64,000 bases of DNA from Planomonospora sp. ID67723 (GTDB taxonomy: Bacteria > Actinomycetota > Actinomycetes > Streptosporangiales > Streptosporangiaceae): the NCBI RefSeq assembly GCF_015711605.1, contig NZ_JABTEZ010000003.1, positions 124,001 through 188,000 on the forward strand, in the 5' to 3' direction. The translations under genes and the position numbers were made by a program. Positions 15,000 to 23,711 of this stretch are shown here, piece by piece; position 1 is the stretch's first letter, and every line of letters begins with the position of its first letter. The notes beneath the pieces were generated by a model that saw nothing but the letters and a program-made list of their open reading frames with translations, was not told the origin of the DNA and did no database searches.

Positions 15000-15413
15000 T
15001 TATACCGGGAACATGAGCGGCGCGGACACCAGCGCATCACGCAGCGCGATGTACTTCGTGCGCAGGTGGGTGATATCGGTCCGCAGCGCTTCGGAGTGCG
15101 CGCTGCTGTACGCGCCGGGTGCACCGCCCGCGCTGATCGGGTTCGGATCCGACACGAACGACGCTTTCGGCACGGTCGGCGGGATCCCCGAGTAGGTGGT
15201 GCCACCGGAGGACCGCCACTTGAACACGCCGCCCTCAGAGAACAGGTAGGCGCCGCCGGACGGCGTCGATGGTGTGCCATCAGGGATGAAGAGTGGCCCG
15301 GACGTCTGCGTGACCGGGGTACCTTTCACCTGCCCGACCAGGGTCTCCAGGCGCTCAATGCGGCGCTGCAGCTCCCGGATAATGCGGGACTCCTCGGCGG
15401 GGAACTGGTCCAT
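15000..15413 (-). CDS. Tail-tip-associated protein of unknown function
   Basis: A 137-residue protein starting directly after the stop of the 606-residue tail protein (TGA then ATG). The N-terminus is a coiled coil (EESRIIRELQRRIERLETLV), as in trimeric fibre stalks. The middle contains a GGVFKWRSSGGTTYSG segment typical of phage appendage beta structures, and the end is again helical. A small trimeric tail fibre or spike part is plausible. No homologous family is named with confidence. Confidence 0.6.
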   Translation of the reverse strand: MDQFPAEESRIIRELQRRIERLETLVGQVKGTPVTQTSGPLFIPDGTPSTPSGGAYLFSEGGVFKWRSSGGTTYSGIPPTVPKASFVSDPNPISAGGAPGAYSSAHSEALRTDITHLRTKYIALRDALVSAPLMFPV

Positions 15414-17234
15414 TCACGCCTCCGTCGACGATTCGAGGATGAGGGTTGCTTCCTCTTTGCCGGTCTCCTTGGCCTCGGGTTTGATGCCGAGGCCGATGAT
15501 CCGCTCGGAGATGTCGTAGGAGGCAGCACCACTCACGCGCGGGTGCCACTCGTTCGTCATGATCAGACGGGCCTGATCGCCGAGCAGATTCGGGTGGATC
15601 GTCGGCCGGGAGCCGAGCGCCACGGTGACCGAGCGGACCCAGGCGGCGCCGGCAGAGGTGGCCAGCCACCGGGCCGCATACGCCTCCAACGTGGTCGGAT
15701 CCGTGCTGGAGCCGGGGTGGTCGAGGATGCGGTCCATGCGCGCCCACCCGGCCGCCAGATGCGCCGTCGACTCGGTCCAGGCGGTGGTGACTGGCCCGGA
15801 GTCCTGGGTGACATCGGACGCGGGCGGGGTGCCGCCACGCACGCGGACCCGGGTGCCGCCGCCGCGTAGGACGTCGATCTCCTCGCCCCATTCGATGATG
15901 TCGCCGCCGTGCTCGCCCTCCTGGAAGACGTGCTCACCGCCCCAGGAGAGGGTCGGGTATCCCCACACCCAGCGACGCTCGATGCCGGAGTCGGTCTGCG
16001 TCGGGTTGATCATGTACTCAAACCCGCCGCTGACCTTGGCAAAGTTGGCCAGGACCTGGCCATAGAACTCGTCTTCCTTGCCGGCCAGAGTCCGCACCGC
16101 GCCGGACGACCCGGTCTGTAGAGCGAGGCCGATGTTGGCGTCCGGGTCGGTCTGCATGTGGGAGATCAGGTCGCGGGCGTTGACGATCTGGTCGTCTTCC
16201 AAGGTGAGGTCTTCGGAGAGGGCGACCTGCATGAGGTAGGCGTCCAGCGTGGACGCGCGCAACGCAACCGATGGTTTCTGGCCGCGAGCCCTCGCCGGGC
16301 GGGCCGCGGTCAGCCAATAGATCCCCCACAGGTCGCCGTCACGCAGCACGTGAATGACGAACTTCCCCGGGCCTTTCGACAGGTCGGACGGGGTGCGGGG
16401 GATGATGTGGGAGACGACCTCGGCGACGGCCGCGTTCGGAATCGGCAGGGTCGCGGTGAACTGGCCGGCCTCGCCGATCCGCTTATCGAAGGAGACGCCG
16501 GTGGGGTAGATGTCGTCGACGTACGCGCCGGTCAGTAGGTCATGGATGGTGTACCGGTAGAGCGCTGAACCGCGCGCGGGTACGAACGCAGGGAACGTCG
16601 GCGGCGTCGGTGGAGGCCCTCCGGAGCCGGATCCGCCCGACGACGGCACGATGATGGTGAGGGCGTGGGAGACGTACAGGCTCGTCGACGGGGTGAGCGT
16701 CGTCGCACCGACCGGGTTGGATGAGGCCAGGGAGCGGGTGGCCAGTACCGAGCTCGTCCATATCGACGACTGGACGTCGGAGCGTTCGATGTAGCCGGTC
16801 GGCGCCTGCCAGGAGATCGACCCGCCAGCGAACGTCAGACCGGCCGCATACCGCAGTTCCAGGCCGGATGCCGACGACGGGGTCGCGGTCGGTGCGGTGG
16901 TGCCGGTCGCGGGCTCGACGATGATGCCGGTCGTACTGCCGCCCCGGATGGCGGCGATGGTGACCGTGCCGTCCGCAGTCGAGCGCTGCGTCACCGAGTA
17001 CAGCTCTGGCTCCGAGCTGGTGGCGGTCCGTACCCAGACCTCGGTGCCAGCCCAGGATCCGCCGGAGATGGACTTCAGTGGCTCCCAGTCGCCGGAGATG
17101 GACATCTCACCGAGGGTGCCGCCGTCCACGGAATGGATGGCGAGGAGGATGTCTCCGGCCTGGGCGGTGCCGCGGGAGACGGTGCCGGACCCGTGGACGG
17201 GGGTGGCCTGCACGGAGCGGATGATCGCGGCCAC
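15414..17234 (-). CDS. Tail-tip protein with N-terminal adhesin-like domain
   Basis: A 606-residue structural protein. Residues 1 to about 200 form a beta-rich domain similar in pattern to the neighbouring 235-residue protein (18328-19035). A PPPTPPTFP linker separates it from a C-terminal part (about 215-606) that starts YRYTIHDLLTGAYVDDI. That part resembles the baseplate hub/Gp37-like proteins of actinophages that follow the distal tail protein. It likely closes the tail tip and contacts the host. Fusion of an adhesin-like domain to the N-terminus is the notable feature. Confidence 0.7.
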   Translation of the reverse strand: MAAIIRSVQATPVHGSGTVSRGTAQAGDILLAIHSVDGGTLGEMSISGDWEPLKSISGGSWAGTEVWVRTATSSEPELYSVTQRSTADGTVTIAAIRGGSTTGIIVEPATGTTAPTATPSSASGLELRYAAGLTFAGGSISWQAPTGYIERSDVQSSIWTSSVLATRSLASSNPVGATTLTPSTSLYVSHALTIIVPSSGGSGSGGPPPTPPTFPAFVPARGSALYRYTIHDLLTGAYVDDIYPTGVSFDKRIGEAGQFTATLPIPNAAVAEVVSHIIPRTPSDLSKGPGKFVIHVLRDGDLWGIYWLTAARPARARGQKPSVALRASTLDAYLMQVALSEDLTLEDDQIVNARDLISHMQTDPDANIGLALQTGSSGAVRTLAGKEDEFYGQVLANFAKVSGGFEYMINPTQTDSGIERRWVWGYPTLSWGGEHVFQEGEHGGDIIEWGEEIDVLRGGGTRVRVRGGTPPASDVTQDSGPVTTAWTESTAHLAAGWARMDRILDHPGSSTDPTTLEAYAARWLATSAGAAWVRSVTVALGSRPTIHPNLLGDQARLIMTNEWHPRVSGAASYDISERIIGLGIKPEAKETGKEEATLILESSTEA

Positions 17235-17246
17235 GGGCCACCCCTC

Positions 17247-18317
17247 TCAGGTGCGGGCGTCTCGCCACAGGAAGTCGGCGCCGTTGTCGCCGCCGGAGTC
17301 GGCCTCGAACAGGATCGCGTTGGTGCCAGCGGCGAGCACGAAGTCCACGACCGGGACGGATCCGGCGAGGTCGTCCATGACGGAGGTGTCGCCGATGCGG
17401 GCGGTGGCGTTGACCGGGTCGATTTCCAGGGTCTCGCCGACCAGGACGGATCGGCCGAACGAGATCACCCGGTTCAGGGTGGTGTTGGTGAGGGTTGGGG
17501 TTTCGACGGGGCCTTCGATGCGGATCAGCGGATGCGTGCTCGTGTTGCCGGCGTTCAGGAGTTCGGTCGGGACATCGCGGGCGACAGTGACGCCGTTGCG
17601 GGTCAGCCCGTACCGGCGCGGATCGGAGGCGACCCATTGCAGGACCGCGCCCTGGGCGAGGCCGAGTCGGTACCGCTTGTCGATCGGGCCCGGGGTGCGC
17701 TGCCGGATCTGGGCGTACACCAGGTAGGGGGTGCTCAGCTCCCGGACGACCAACGGAAGCTCTTCTTCGGACTCGGGGATGCCGGTGACGTCTTCGAGGT
17801 CTTCGATGGTCTGCTCGAACTCGTCCCGGGAGTCCTTGATGAGCATGGAGAAGTTGATGATGCGTTCCTGGCCGTACGGACGGCCCGGGTAGGAGCCGTG
17901 CCCGGTCGGCCGGGACACATTCCCAGAGGTGATGCCAGGCAGGTCTTTCCAGCCGGTCAGCTCCCGCCACCGGTACGGCGTGCCGGAGCCGAGGAGGAAG
18001 CCGTTCCATTCGATCTGGCCCGGGCCGGTGATGTTGGCTCCGGGCAGGATCGGCGTCGTGACCGTCAGCGGCGGGAACTCCGCTTCGATCTCGAACGCAG
18101 GCAGGCTCACGGTCTGCCCGTAGGAGAACGACAGGGCCGGGAACTCAGCCTCGATCTCGAACGCCGGCAGGCTGACCCACGCGTCCGGCGTCGTGACCGT
18201 CAGCGGCGGGAACTCCGCTTCGATCTCGAACGCCGGCAGGCCGACGGATTGGTTCAGGTGGGGGGCGGGGCGGCCGAGGAATGGCCGGGTGGGGTGTCCG
18301 CGTCCGTGGCGGGCCAC
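17247..18317 (-). CDS. Distal tail (Dit-like) protein with N-terminal triple repeat
   Basis: A 356-residue protein. From about residue 95 on it looks like a siphovirus distal tail protein (WNGFLLGSGTPYRWRELTGW and a GQERIINFSMLIKD segment), the ring joining tail tube and tip. The first 90 residues are unusual: three near-identical copies of LPAFEIEAEFPPL with VTVTTP-type spacers, encoded by tandem DNA repeats at 18051-18243. The repeats may form a short beta stalk or host-contact arm. It lies between the 606-residue tip protein and the adhesin-like protein, as expected. Confidence 0.7.
   Translation of the reverse strand: MARHGRGHPTRPFLGRPAPHLNQSVGLPAFEIEAEFPPLTVTTPDAWVSLPAFEIEAEFPALSFSYGQTVSLPAFEIEAEFPPLTVTTPILPGANITGPGQIEWNGFLLGSGTPYRWRELTGWKDLPGITSGNVSRPTGHGSYPGRPYGQERIINFSMLIKDSRDEFEQTIEDLEDVTGIPESEEELPLVVRELSTPYLVYAQIRQRTPGPIDKRYRLGLAQGAVLQWVASDPRRYGLTRNGVTVARDVPTELLNAGNTSTHPLIRIEGPVETPTLTNTTLNRVISFGRSVLVGETLEIDPVNATARIGDTSVMDDLAGSVPVVDFVLAAGTNAILFEADSGGDNGADFLWRDART
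18051..18243. repeat. Three tandem ~65-bp coding repeats
   Basis: The block encoding LPAFEIEAEFP occurs at about 18060-18108, 18128-18173 and 18193-18243. The first and third copies are nearly identical in DNA, which points to recent duplication. Copy number could vary by slippage or recombination. Confidence 0.75.
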
Positions 18318-18327
18318 GGCTCACCTC

Positions 18328-19035
18328 CTACCAGGATGTTGAGCGATGGACAGCGGAGAGGGACTGCACGACACGGATCGGTCCTCGCTCAGGGGCGGGC
18401 AGGATCTCCAGCGCCGCCCACCACCAACTGATGCCACCCGTGCCAGCCGCGTCCAAGTTGAAGGTGACGCTGGAGCCAGCCGCCGGGGTGCTGCTCGCTT
18501 TGCGAACAGCCATGCCGGAGTAGTTGAAAAACCCCCCGAGGGTCAGCAGCCACGCGAACTCATCATCAGTCGATGACGGGGTGCCGGGGCCGGTCGCCTC
18601 GATGGCGCTGCACCAACCCCGGGACCCTGCCGCCGACGAGGTGTAGCCGGTGACGGTCGCGTTGTTCGTGGCGGTGTTGCCGCTGCCGCTCTGCCCGATC
18701 GGCGAGGTAGCGTGCGCGCCGGTCACGACATCCACTTTGAGCGCGCCGAGCTGGCCGAACCCCTCAGCCGAGGTGAGGGCAACGGAGGCAGTGATGCCGC
18801 TGCCTCCGGACGGGCATGGCGCGGTCCAGATCTCCGCATACCCGCCGCCGCTGTCGCTCTGCTGAATCCGTCGCGTCCAGGTCAGCCCGCCGCCGGAGAC
18901 GACCGGTACGGTGCCGGAGACCGCCCCCACCGCGGCAACCAGCAGACTGGAGGCGGGCGGGGAGAACGCCGCGGTGGTGACGGTCGTCGTTGTTCCGGTG
19001 GCCAGCGCCGGTGACGTCCCGATCTCGATGGCCAC
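18328..19035 (-). CDS. Beta-rich phage adhesin-like protein
   Basis: A 235-residue Gly/Ser/Thr-rich protein starting at GTG 19035. Segments such as GGGLTWTRRIQQSDSGGGYA and TAPCPSGGSGITASV alternate strands in the way seen in phage carbohydrate-binding or tail-decorating proteins. It resembles the N-terminus of the 606-residue tip protein, so the two may share a fold and a receptor-binding role. It ends just before the Dit-like gene. Function is inferred from context and composition only. Confidence 0.6.
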   Translation of the reverse strand: MAIEIGTSPALATGTTTTVTTAAFSPPASSLLVAAVGAVSGTVPVVSGGGLTWTRRIQQSDSGGGYAEIWTAPCPSGGSGITASVALTSAEGFGQLGALKVDVVTGAHATSPIGQSGSGNTATNNATVTGYTSSAAGSRGWCSAIEATGPGTPSSTDDEFAWLLTLGGFFNYSGMAVRKASSTPAAGSSVTFNLDAAGTGGISWWWAALEILPAPERGPIRVVQSLSAVHRSTSW

Positions 19036-19038
19036 GGA

Positions 19039-19245
19039 TCACCGGCCGTCAGGGATCGGCGCGCTCCAGGTGGTCCGGCCCCGGGCGTCGACGATCCGCA
19101 CCGGGGCCGTGCTGTAGTCGTCGGCCGCCTCGCACAGGGCGAGATCGTGCTCAGCCTGCGCGCGCGCGGCTGCGGTGTTCTCGTAGTGGGCGGAGCGTTC
19201 GGTGTGCTCGGCGGAGTCGGCCCATCGCCAGTACAGGGTCACCAT
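19039..19245 (-). CDS. Small hypothetical phage protein
   Basis: A 68-residue protein (MVTLYWRWADSAEHTERS...). ATG at 19245 sits 1 nt beyond the upstream stop with GGAGGG for ribosome binding, so it is translationally coupled. Sequence suggests a small alpha/beta domain with an Ala-rich helix (AAARAQAEHDLALCEAADD). No family recognised. Late-operon position suggests a virion or assembly protein. Confidence 0.6.
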   Translation of the reverse strand: MVTLYWRWADSAEHTERSAHYENTAAARAQAEHDLALCEAADDYSTAPVRIVDARGRTTWSAPIPDGR

Positions 19246-19246
19246 G

Positions 19247-19702
19247 TCAGCCCTCCTCGATCTCCATGTAGCCCTGCACGTTGACGCCGGCCGGGGCGGT
19301 GCAGCGGACAACGAGCGCGTCGGCGGTGACGACCTGCATCGGCTCCCGACCCAACGGGAACTGGATCAGCAAGCCAGACTGCGGGTGGACGAGCCAGCGC
19401 TTGAGCACCGTCAACACGGTCGGCTCGGCGGTGAAATTCCTTTTCGCCGTGCCCTGAATGGTGCGGGTCGGCCCGGACACCTGCGCAGGCGTGTGCGAGG
19501 TCGCCGTACCTGCACCGGCCTCCGTTGAGGAGCACAGCTCCACGGTGACCGGCTCGGCGTTCGCGGTGGTCCCATCGAACGACACCGACAGTTCGACGAG
19601 CTTGAGGATGCTGTTTGCGGCGTTGATCGCCGACATGATTGTTTTGGCGGTCGCCGCGGTGAGCGCGACATCGCCGTTGGTTTCCACGGTGTAGGTAGCC
19701 AC
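19247..19702 (-). CDS. Hypothetical virion-region protein
   Basis: A 151-residue protein with repeated beta-strand pattern (LKLVELSVSFDGTT, EPVTVELCSS, ADALVVRCTAPAGVNVQGY). This type occurs among tail or head decoration proteins of actinophages. It follows a terminator at 19727-19747, so it may be transcribed at a lower level than the tape-measure genes. No catalytic motifs. Not recognised by name. Confidence 0.6.
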   Translation of the reverse strand: MATYTVETNGDVALTAATAKTIMSAINAANSILKLVELSVSFDGTTANAEPVTVELCSSTEAGAGTATSHTPAQVSGPTRTIQGTAKRNFTAEPTVLTVLKRWLVHPQSGLLIQFPLGREPMQVVTADALVVRCTAPAGVNVQGYMEIEEG

Positions 19703-19726
19703 TCCAGGCCCCTCCTTACATGCGAA

Positions 19727-19747
19727 AACCCCGCACTATGGCGGGGT
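19727..19747 (-). terminator. Intrinsic terminator inside the late operon
   Basis: On the minus strand ACCCCGC-CATAGT-GCGGGGT is followed by TTTTC. It separates the tape-measure group from the tail-tip group, allowing graded late expression or antitermination control. Confidence 0.75.
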
Positions 19748-19767
19748 CGTGACGTCGTTAGGGCTGG

Positions 19768-20241
19768 TCAGGCGGCTGCGCGGAGGCGTTCGCGGTACGC
19801 GCCGTCGGCGTGGAAGCCGACCTCGAAGTTGCCGTCGCTGGTGGGGTATGCCTGGCCGAAGTGTCTGTACATCAGGGCCCGATCCGACAGGCCGGGGATG
19901 TAGATGAGCAGCCCTTCGGCGGTGATCGTCGTCCCGGTCCACAGGATGTCGTTGAGCACCCAGCCGACCTTGTTGGCGGAGCCGACGAGCACCGCGAAGC
20001 TGGAGACGGTGAGGTCCTCGCCGCCGGCCGTATACCCAGGCCCGGACGCCTCGTTGGAGGCGAACACACCGGAACCGTAGGCGGGGTTGACGGCGTCGAA
20101 GTCGATCGTCCCGGCCGACACGCTGCCCGTGAACAGGGCGCCGACGTAAGTGCCAGGTGTGGTGTCGCCGAGGTCGAACGAGATGGTCCCGCGCATCTTC
20201 TTGATCCAGGTGTCGGAGAACACCCCGTCCTGCAGTGCCAC
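19768..20241 (-). CDS. Hypothetical tail-region protein
   Basis: A 157-residue protein beginning MALQDGVFSDTWIKKMRG, with beta-rich segments (GTISFDLGDTTPGTYVGAL, ITAEGLLIYIPGL). It lies between the tape measure and the tip genes and ends before a terminator. Proteins with this MALQDGVF-type start are seen in actinophage tail regions but without assigned function. It could be a tail-tube or tip accessory protein. Confidence 0.6.
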   Translation of the reverse strand: MALQDGVFSDTWIKKMRGTISFDLGDTTPGTYVGALFTGSVSAGTIDFDAVNPAYGSGVFASNEASGPGYTAGGEDLTVSSFAVLVGSANKVGWVLNDILWTGTTITAEGLLIYIPGLSDRALMYRHFGQAYPTSDGNFEVGFHADGAYRERLRAAA

Positions 20242-20250
20242 GAGATCCTC

Positions 20251-20490
20251 CTATCTGAGGTTGATGCGGACGTGCTTGCGCTCTTTGCCGGTCTCGGTGG
20301 TCTCGTGGGTGACGACGTTCCCGAGCTGGTCCTGAACGGCCTTGCGGCGGCGGGTGTCGACGAGCACCTGGTCTTTGGTGGCCCAGGTCTGGCCGCTCGC
20401 GATGACCTCGGCGGTACGGCCTTCGCCGAGCGGTGCCCCGCCGCGCGCCCACTCGCCGAACGTCTGCCCGGACTCGGGATCCCATGCCAT
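20251..20490 (-). CDS. Small hypothetical protein after the tape measure
   Basis: A 79-residue, charged, soluble protein (MAWDPESGQTFGEWARGGAP...). It starts 3 nt after the tape-measure stop and ends 9 nt before the next gene, so it belongs to the tail operon. No domain recognised. Confidence 0.6.
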   Translation of the reverse strand: MAWDPESGQTFGEWARGGAPLGEGRTAEVIASGQTWATKDQVLVDTRRRKAVQDQLGNVVTHETTETGKERKHVRINLR

Positions 20491-20493
20491 CGG

Positions 20494-22578
20494 TTACGCC
20501 CTTCCCATAACGAGGAACGCGGCCTCGCTGCCCATTTTGTGAATGTCGGCTTCTTCGCGGATCACCGTGTCGTGCATGTTCACCGTCACCCCGGAGCCGT
20601 ATGTCCCCTGGGCGCCGCCGGCGGTGTGCTCGGATGCGAACCCGCCGCTCCCGGCGTCACCGGGGATCGTGTTGATCTGCATCTTCTTGCCGGGCATGCC
20701 GTTCAGGCCGCCGCCGATCGTGCCGGTCGCAGCCTGAGCCGCCGAGATCGCTTTGCCGACGACACCCTTCACGGCGTCCACCGCGGCGCCCTCGCTGGCC
20801 AGGACACCGCCGATGAAGCCTTGGATCGTCTGCTCTCCGATGGTGGTGAACACCTTCGACGGCGACGCGATGCCGAGCAGGTTCTTGGCGCCCTGGACGG
20901 CGTCATTGACGACGCCCTTTGCGGCCTCGACGGCCTGAGACGCCATGTTCTTGATGCCGTTGACCAGACCCGCGATCAGGTCCCGGCCCGCCTGGACGAG
21001 CAGGCTGCCAAGGTTCCCGAGCCCGGACTTGATCTTGCCGGGGAGCTCCGTCATGAACTTGACGACCGCGGTGACGCCGTCGGAAACGGCGGTCTTCAGC
21101 CCCTCCCACGCCTTCGATACCAGGGTCTTGATGCCTTCCCATGTGGAGGACGCGGCGGACTTGATGCCCTCCCACGCGGACGAGAGCAGGGACTTGATGC
21201 CCTCCCAGGCCGCGGAAGCGCCTTCCCGGATTAGCTCCCAGCATTTCTGAAGGATTGCGACCAGGGCCGTACCGAGCCCCTCGACGAGGCCCTTGATGGC
21301 GGTCCAAATTCCTTCGCCGATTTGCTTGATGCCTTCCCAGGCGCGTTCCCAGTCGCCGGAGAAGATCCCGGCGAAGGTCTCGAAGATGCCGCCGATGGCC
21401 TGCGTGAGACCTTCCCAGAGGCCGACGATCGCGGTGATGATCCCGCCGAGGGTGTCAAGAATCGTCGTGCCGAATTCGGCCCAGAATGCTTTGGCCATCT
21501 CGACGAAAGATGAGACCGCATCGAGCAGGTGACCGAACCCAGTCTGGAACCCTTCAACCCAGCCCTGAATTGTGGTCTTGTTCTCTTCAATCCACGTCCG
21601 GATGGAGCTGAAGACGTCGGAGAAGAAGCCCTTGACCTGGCCGATGATCTCGCCAGCCTTCGCACCCCACGTACCGAGCGTGGAGTTTTCAGAGAAAGCG
21701 GCTTTGAAAGCGTTGAAGCGCTCAAGTCCCCAGTCAACGAAGTCGATGAATCCGGTGATCGCGCCGCCGAGCACGTCGAGAAAAAAGGACGCGATCGGCA
21801 TGCCTTTTTCGACAATGCCGGGCAATTTCTCGATTAGCTTGTCAATGACGTCGATGGCAACGTCGAAGGTTTTCTCAACGAGGGGCCCGATTTTGGTGAA
21901 GACCTCGCCGAGCATTTTCGCGAACGGCCGGATTTTCTCCTGCAGCCTGCCGAGTCCTTCGAGGATCGGCCCCTGCAGCGGCTTCGCTGCCTCCCTGAAG
22001 GCGGCGAGTGCTTCCTTGCCGACCTCCGCGAATTCCTTCTTGACCTCCTTGGAGGCGGCCAGAGTCGCGCCCAGCGCGGCCACGCCGATCGTCAGCAGAC
22101 CGCCCAGGCCAGCCGCGAGGCCGATCACGCCGAGGGACGCGAGCGCCGCAGCGGCGCCGATCAGGCCGACCGTGGTAGCGGTGGTGCGGGCCGCGGTCGT
22201 GACGGTGCCGAGGACGCCGATCGCGGACCGCATCGCCCTGCCGAGCCGGAAGGAGCCCTCCTCGGCGCCGTCTCCGATGCCGTCGCCGATCGCCTGACCG
22301 GCCTCCCGGGCCTCGTCCTCGACCTCGGCGAGAGTCTCCTCGACGCCGTCGACCAGAGTCGCCAACAGCGTCAACGCCTCGTCCGGGTCCAGGCCCTCAC
22401 CGATCGCCTCCGCCACGGACGCGAAGGCCCGGGTGACGGTGTTCTCGATGGAGCTAGTCGCGCTGCTGGTGGTGGATTCCAGGCGCCGCATGTCCCGGTC
22501 AGCCGCGACCAGCGCGGCGCCGAATCCCTGGTCGTCGATGTCGATGTAGCCGACCAGCTCGCCGACGGTCATGGACAC
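20494..22578 (-). CDS. Tape measure protein
   Basis: A 694-residue tail-length ruler and scaffold. The N-terminus (VGYIDIDDQGFGAALVAADR) is typical of actinophage tape measures. A long Ala/Gly-rich hydrophobic stretch lies at about 120-175, and residues about 430-540 hold repeated AWEGIKS-type 11-residue units with regular Trp. At about 0.15 nm per residue the tail should be near 100 nm, short for a siphovirus. No lysozyme or peptidase domain is seen at the C-terminus. It follows the frameshifted tail-assembly gene, the classical order. Confidence 0.93.
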   Translation of the reverse strand: MSMTVGELVGYIDIDDQGFGAALVAADRDMRRLESTTSSATSSIENTVTRAFASVAEAIGEGLDPDEALTLLATLVDGVEETLAEVEDEAREAGQAIGDGIGDGAEEGSFRLGRAMRSAIGVLGTVTTAARTTATTVGLIGAAAALASLGVIGLAAGLGGLLTIGVAALGATLAASKEVKKEFAEVGKEALAAFREAAKPLQGPILEGLGRLQEKIRPFAKMLGEVFTKIGPLVEKTFDVAIDVIDKLIEKLPGIVEKGMPIASFFLDVLGGAITGFIDFVDWGLERFNAFKAAFSENSTLGTWGAKAGEIIGQVKGFFSDVFSSIRTWIEENKTTIQGWVEGFQTGFGHLLDAVSSFVEMAKAFWAEFGTTILDTLGGIITAIVGLWEGLTQAIGGIFETFAGIFSGDWERAWEGIKQIGEGIWTAIKGLVEGLGTALVAILQKCWELIREGASAAWEGIKSLLSSAWEGIKSAASSTWEGIKTLVSKAWEGLKTAVSDGVTAVVKFMTELPGKIKSGLGNLGSLLVQAGRDLIAGLVNGIKNMASQAVEAAKGVVNDAVQGAKNLLGIASPSKVFTTIGEQTIQGFIGGVLASEGAAVDAVKGVVGKAISAAQAATGTIGGGLNGMPGKKMQINTIPGDAGSGGFASEHTAGGAQGTYGSGVTVNMHDTVIREEADIHKMGSEAAFLVMGRA

Positions 22579-22599
22579 GAGAGGTCACCGCCTCTCGCG

Positions 22600-23249
22600 T
22601 CACAAGGTGTTGATGTAGGAGCGGGCCGCCTCGCCGGAGAGTTCGACCGGCTCGGACGCGGTGATCCGGTGGTACAGGGACTCCGGGGAGAGGCCGGCCA
22701 GGAGGACGCCGAACTGGCGGTGCGTCAGGCCCGCGATCCCCGGCGGCGTGAGCTGGTATTCGCGCCGGAAGTCCGCTTCGATCGCCCACCAGAGCCGCCG
22801 GATCCGCCGCTCGCCCGGGTCGACTTCGGTGCTTTTCCCTCCGACTGCTTCTTCACCAGGTCGTAGGCAGCCCGGAACGACAGGTCCCGGCCGCGGCCCT
22901 GGGCGAGCCCCCAGGCGACGACGACCCGGAACTCCAGGGCCGTCATCCCGGCGTCCACCCAGGCGTCGAGCACATCGGCACCGAACAGTTCGGTGATCAG
23001 CGCCTTGACGTCGCCGTCGGTGGACGAGTCCCGTACCTGTTCCAGGCGCCGGTCGAACCGCATCGGCAGATCATGCGGGACGACGACCTCGACTCCGCGG
23101 ATGACCTCGATCGCCGCTTCGCCGCGGGCATCGGCCTCTTCGCGCTGGATCTCGGCCCAGAACGCGTCCCAGGACTCGTGCTGGTCCTGCTGCTCGGCTT
23201 CGGTCTCGTCGAGGTCGTCGTGCTCGGGGGAGGGTGCGCTGTTGGTCAT
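22600..23249 (-). CDS. Tail assembly chaperone long form, made by -1 frameshift (G-T fusion)
   Basis: Joins the 174-residue upstream frame to a -1 frame through the slippery heptamer GGGAAAA (forward 22833-22839). The fusion is about 216 residues and ends at the TGA at 22600. The shifted frame reads RRIRRLWWAIEADFRREYQL and ends EAARSYINTL. This matches the T domain of actinophage chaperones, whose WW-IEADF motif is characteristic. The pair binds the tape measure while the tail polymerises. The frameshift ratio sets the level of the long form. Position between major tail protein and tape measure is diagnostic. Confidence 0.9.
22725..23249 (-). CDS. Tail assembly chaperone short form (G)
   Basis: The in-frame product, 174 residues. 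The N-terminal half is acidic (DDLDETEAEQQDQHESWDAF), followed by a helical domain (ALITELFGADVLDAWVDAGM). After the slippery site the zero frame continues into a low-complexity basic tail (ASGGSGGSGG and RSKR). Such tails are typical of the non-shifted product. It starts 3 nt after the MTP stop region and shares its start with the frameshifted long form. Confidence 0.88.
   Translation of the reverse strand: MTNSAPSPEHDDLDETEAEQQDQHESWDAFWAEIQREEADARGEAAIEVIRGVEVVVPHDLPMRFDRRLEQVRDSSTDGDVKALITELFGADVLDAWVDAGMTALEFRVVVAWGLAQGRGRDLSFRAAYDLVKKQSEGKAPKSTRASGGSGGSGGRSKRTSGANTSSRRRGSRA
22833..22839 (-). other. Programmed -1 ribosomal frameshift site
   Basis: On the minus strand codons GAG GGA AAA GCA contain the heptamer G-GGA-AAA. 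It sits exactly where the zero frame turns into low-complexity sequence and the -1 frame opens into a conserved domain. Confidence 0.85.
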
Positions 23250-23252
23250 GGG

Positions 23253-23711
23253 CTAGCTCACCGCCGCCGTGGTGGTCGGACCACTCTTCGTGAACGTCGC
23301 CGCCCACGCACTCTTGTCGTTGTGGCCGCCACCCGACTCGCCGAGCGTCACGGTGCAACGCCAGATCTTCCACGTGGTGTCCATGACGTGCCGGAAACGG
23401 ATCGTCGCCAGGGAGTCGGCGCCGACCTTGGACTCACCGGCCATCTCTTCGACGCGGGCCCGGCCCGGCTGCAGCGCCCCGGTCAGGTGGTCCTTCTTCT
23501 CGTGGCCCTCGATCTCCATGGTGGCGCCACGCTGCATGACCTCGTGCTCATGCACGCCCTCGGAGTCGTAGTCCGTGGTGTCCGCCACCTCTTCGTTCTC
23601 ACCCTTGTTGGGCTTGACGGCTGCGAGGTTCTCGATGGTGAGGTAGGTGGTGTCGTCATCGTCGAGGATTTCGACGATCATGTCGCGGGCGTTGATTTTC
23701 CGCTGCGTCAC
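23253..23711 (-). CDS. Major tail protein
   Basis: A 152-residue protein that should polymerise into the tail tube. The sequence alternates strands (ARDMIVEILDDDDTTYLTIE, TWKIWRCTVTLGE) as in lambda V/HK97-type tube proteins. GTG at 23711 follows AGGAG by 6 nt and overlaps the upstream stop (GTGA). It directly precedes the frameshifted chaperone gene, which is the usual order. A longer in-frame upstream extension overlaps the previous gene and is rejected. Confidence 0.85.
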   Translation of the reverse strand: MTQRKINARDMIVEILDDDDTTYLTIENLAAVKPNKGENEEVADTTDYDSEGVHEHEVMQRGATMEIEGHEKKDHLTGALQPGRARVEEMAGESKVGADSLATIRFRHVMDTTWKIWRCTVTLGESGGGHNDKSAWAATFTKSGPTTTAAVS

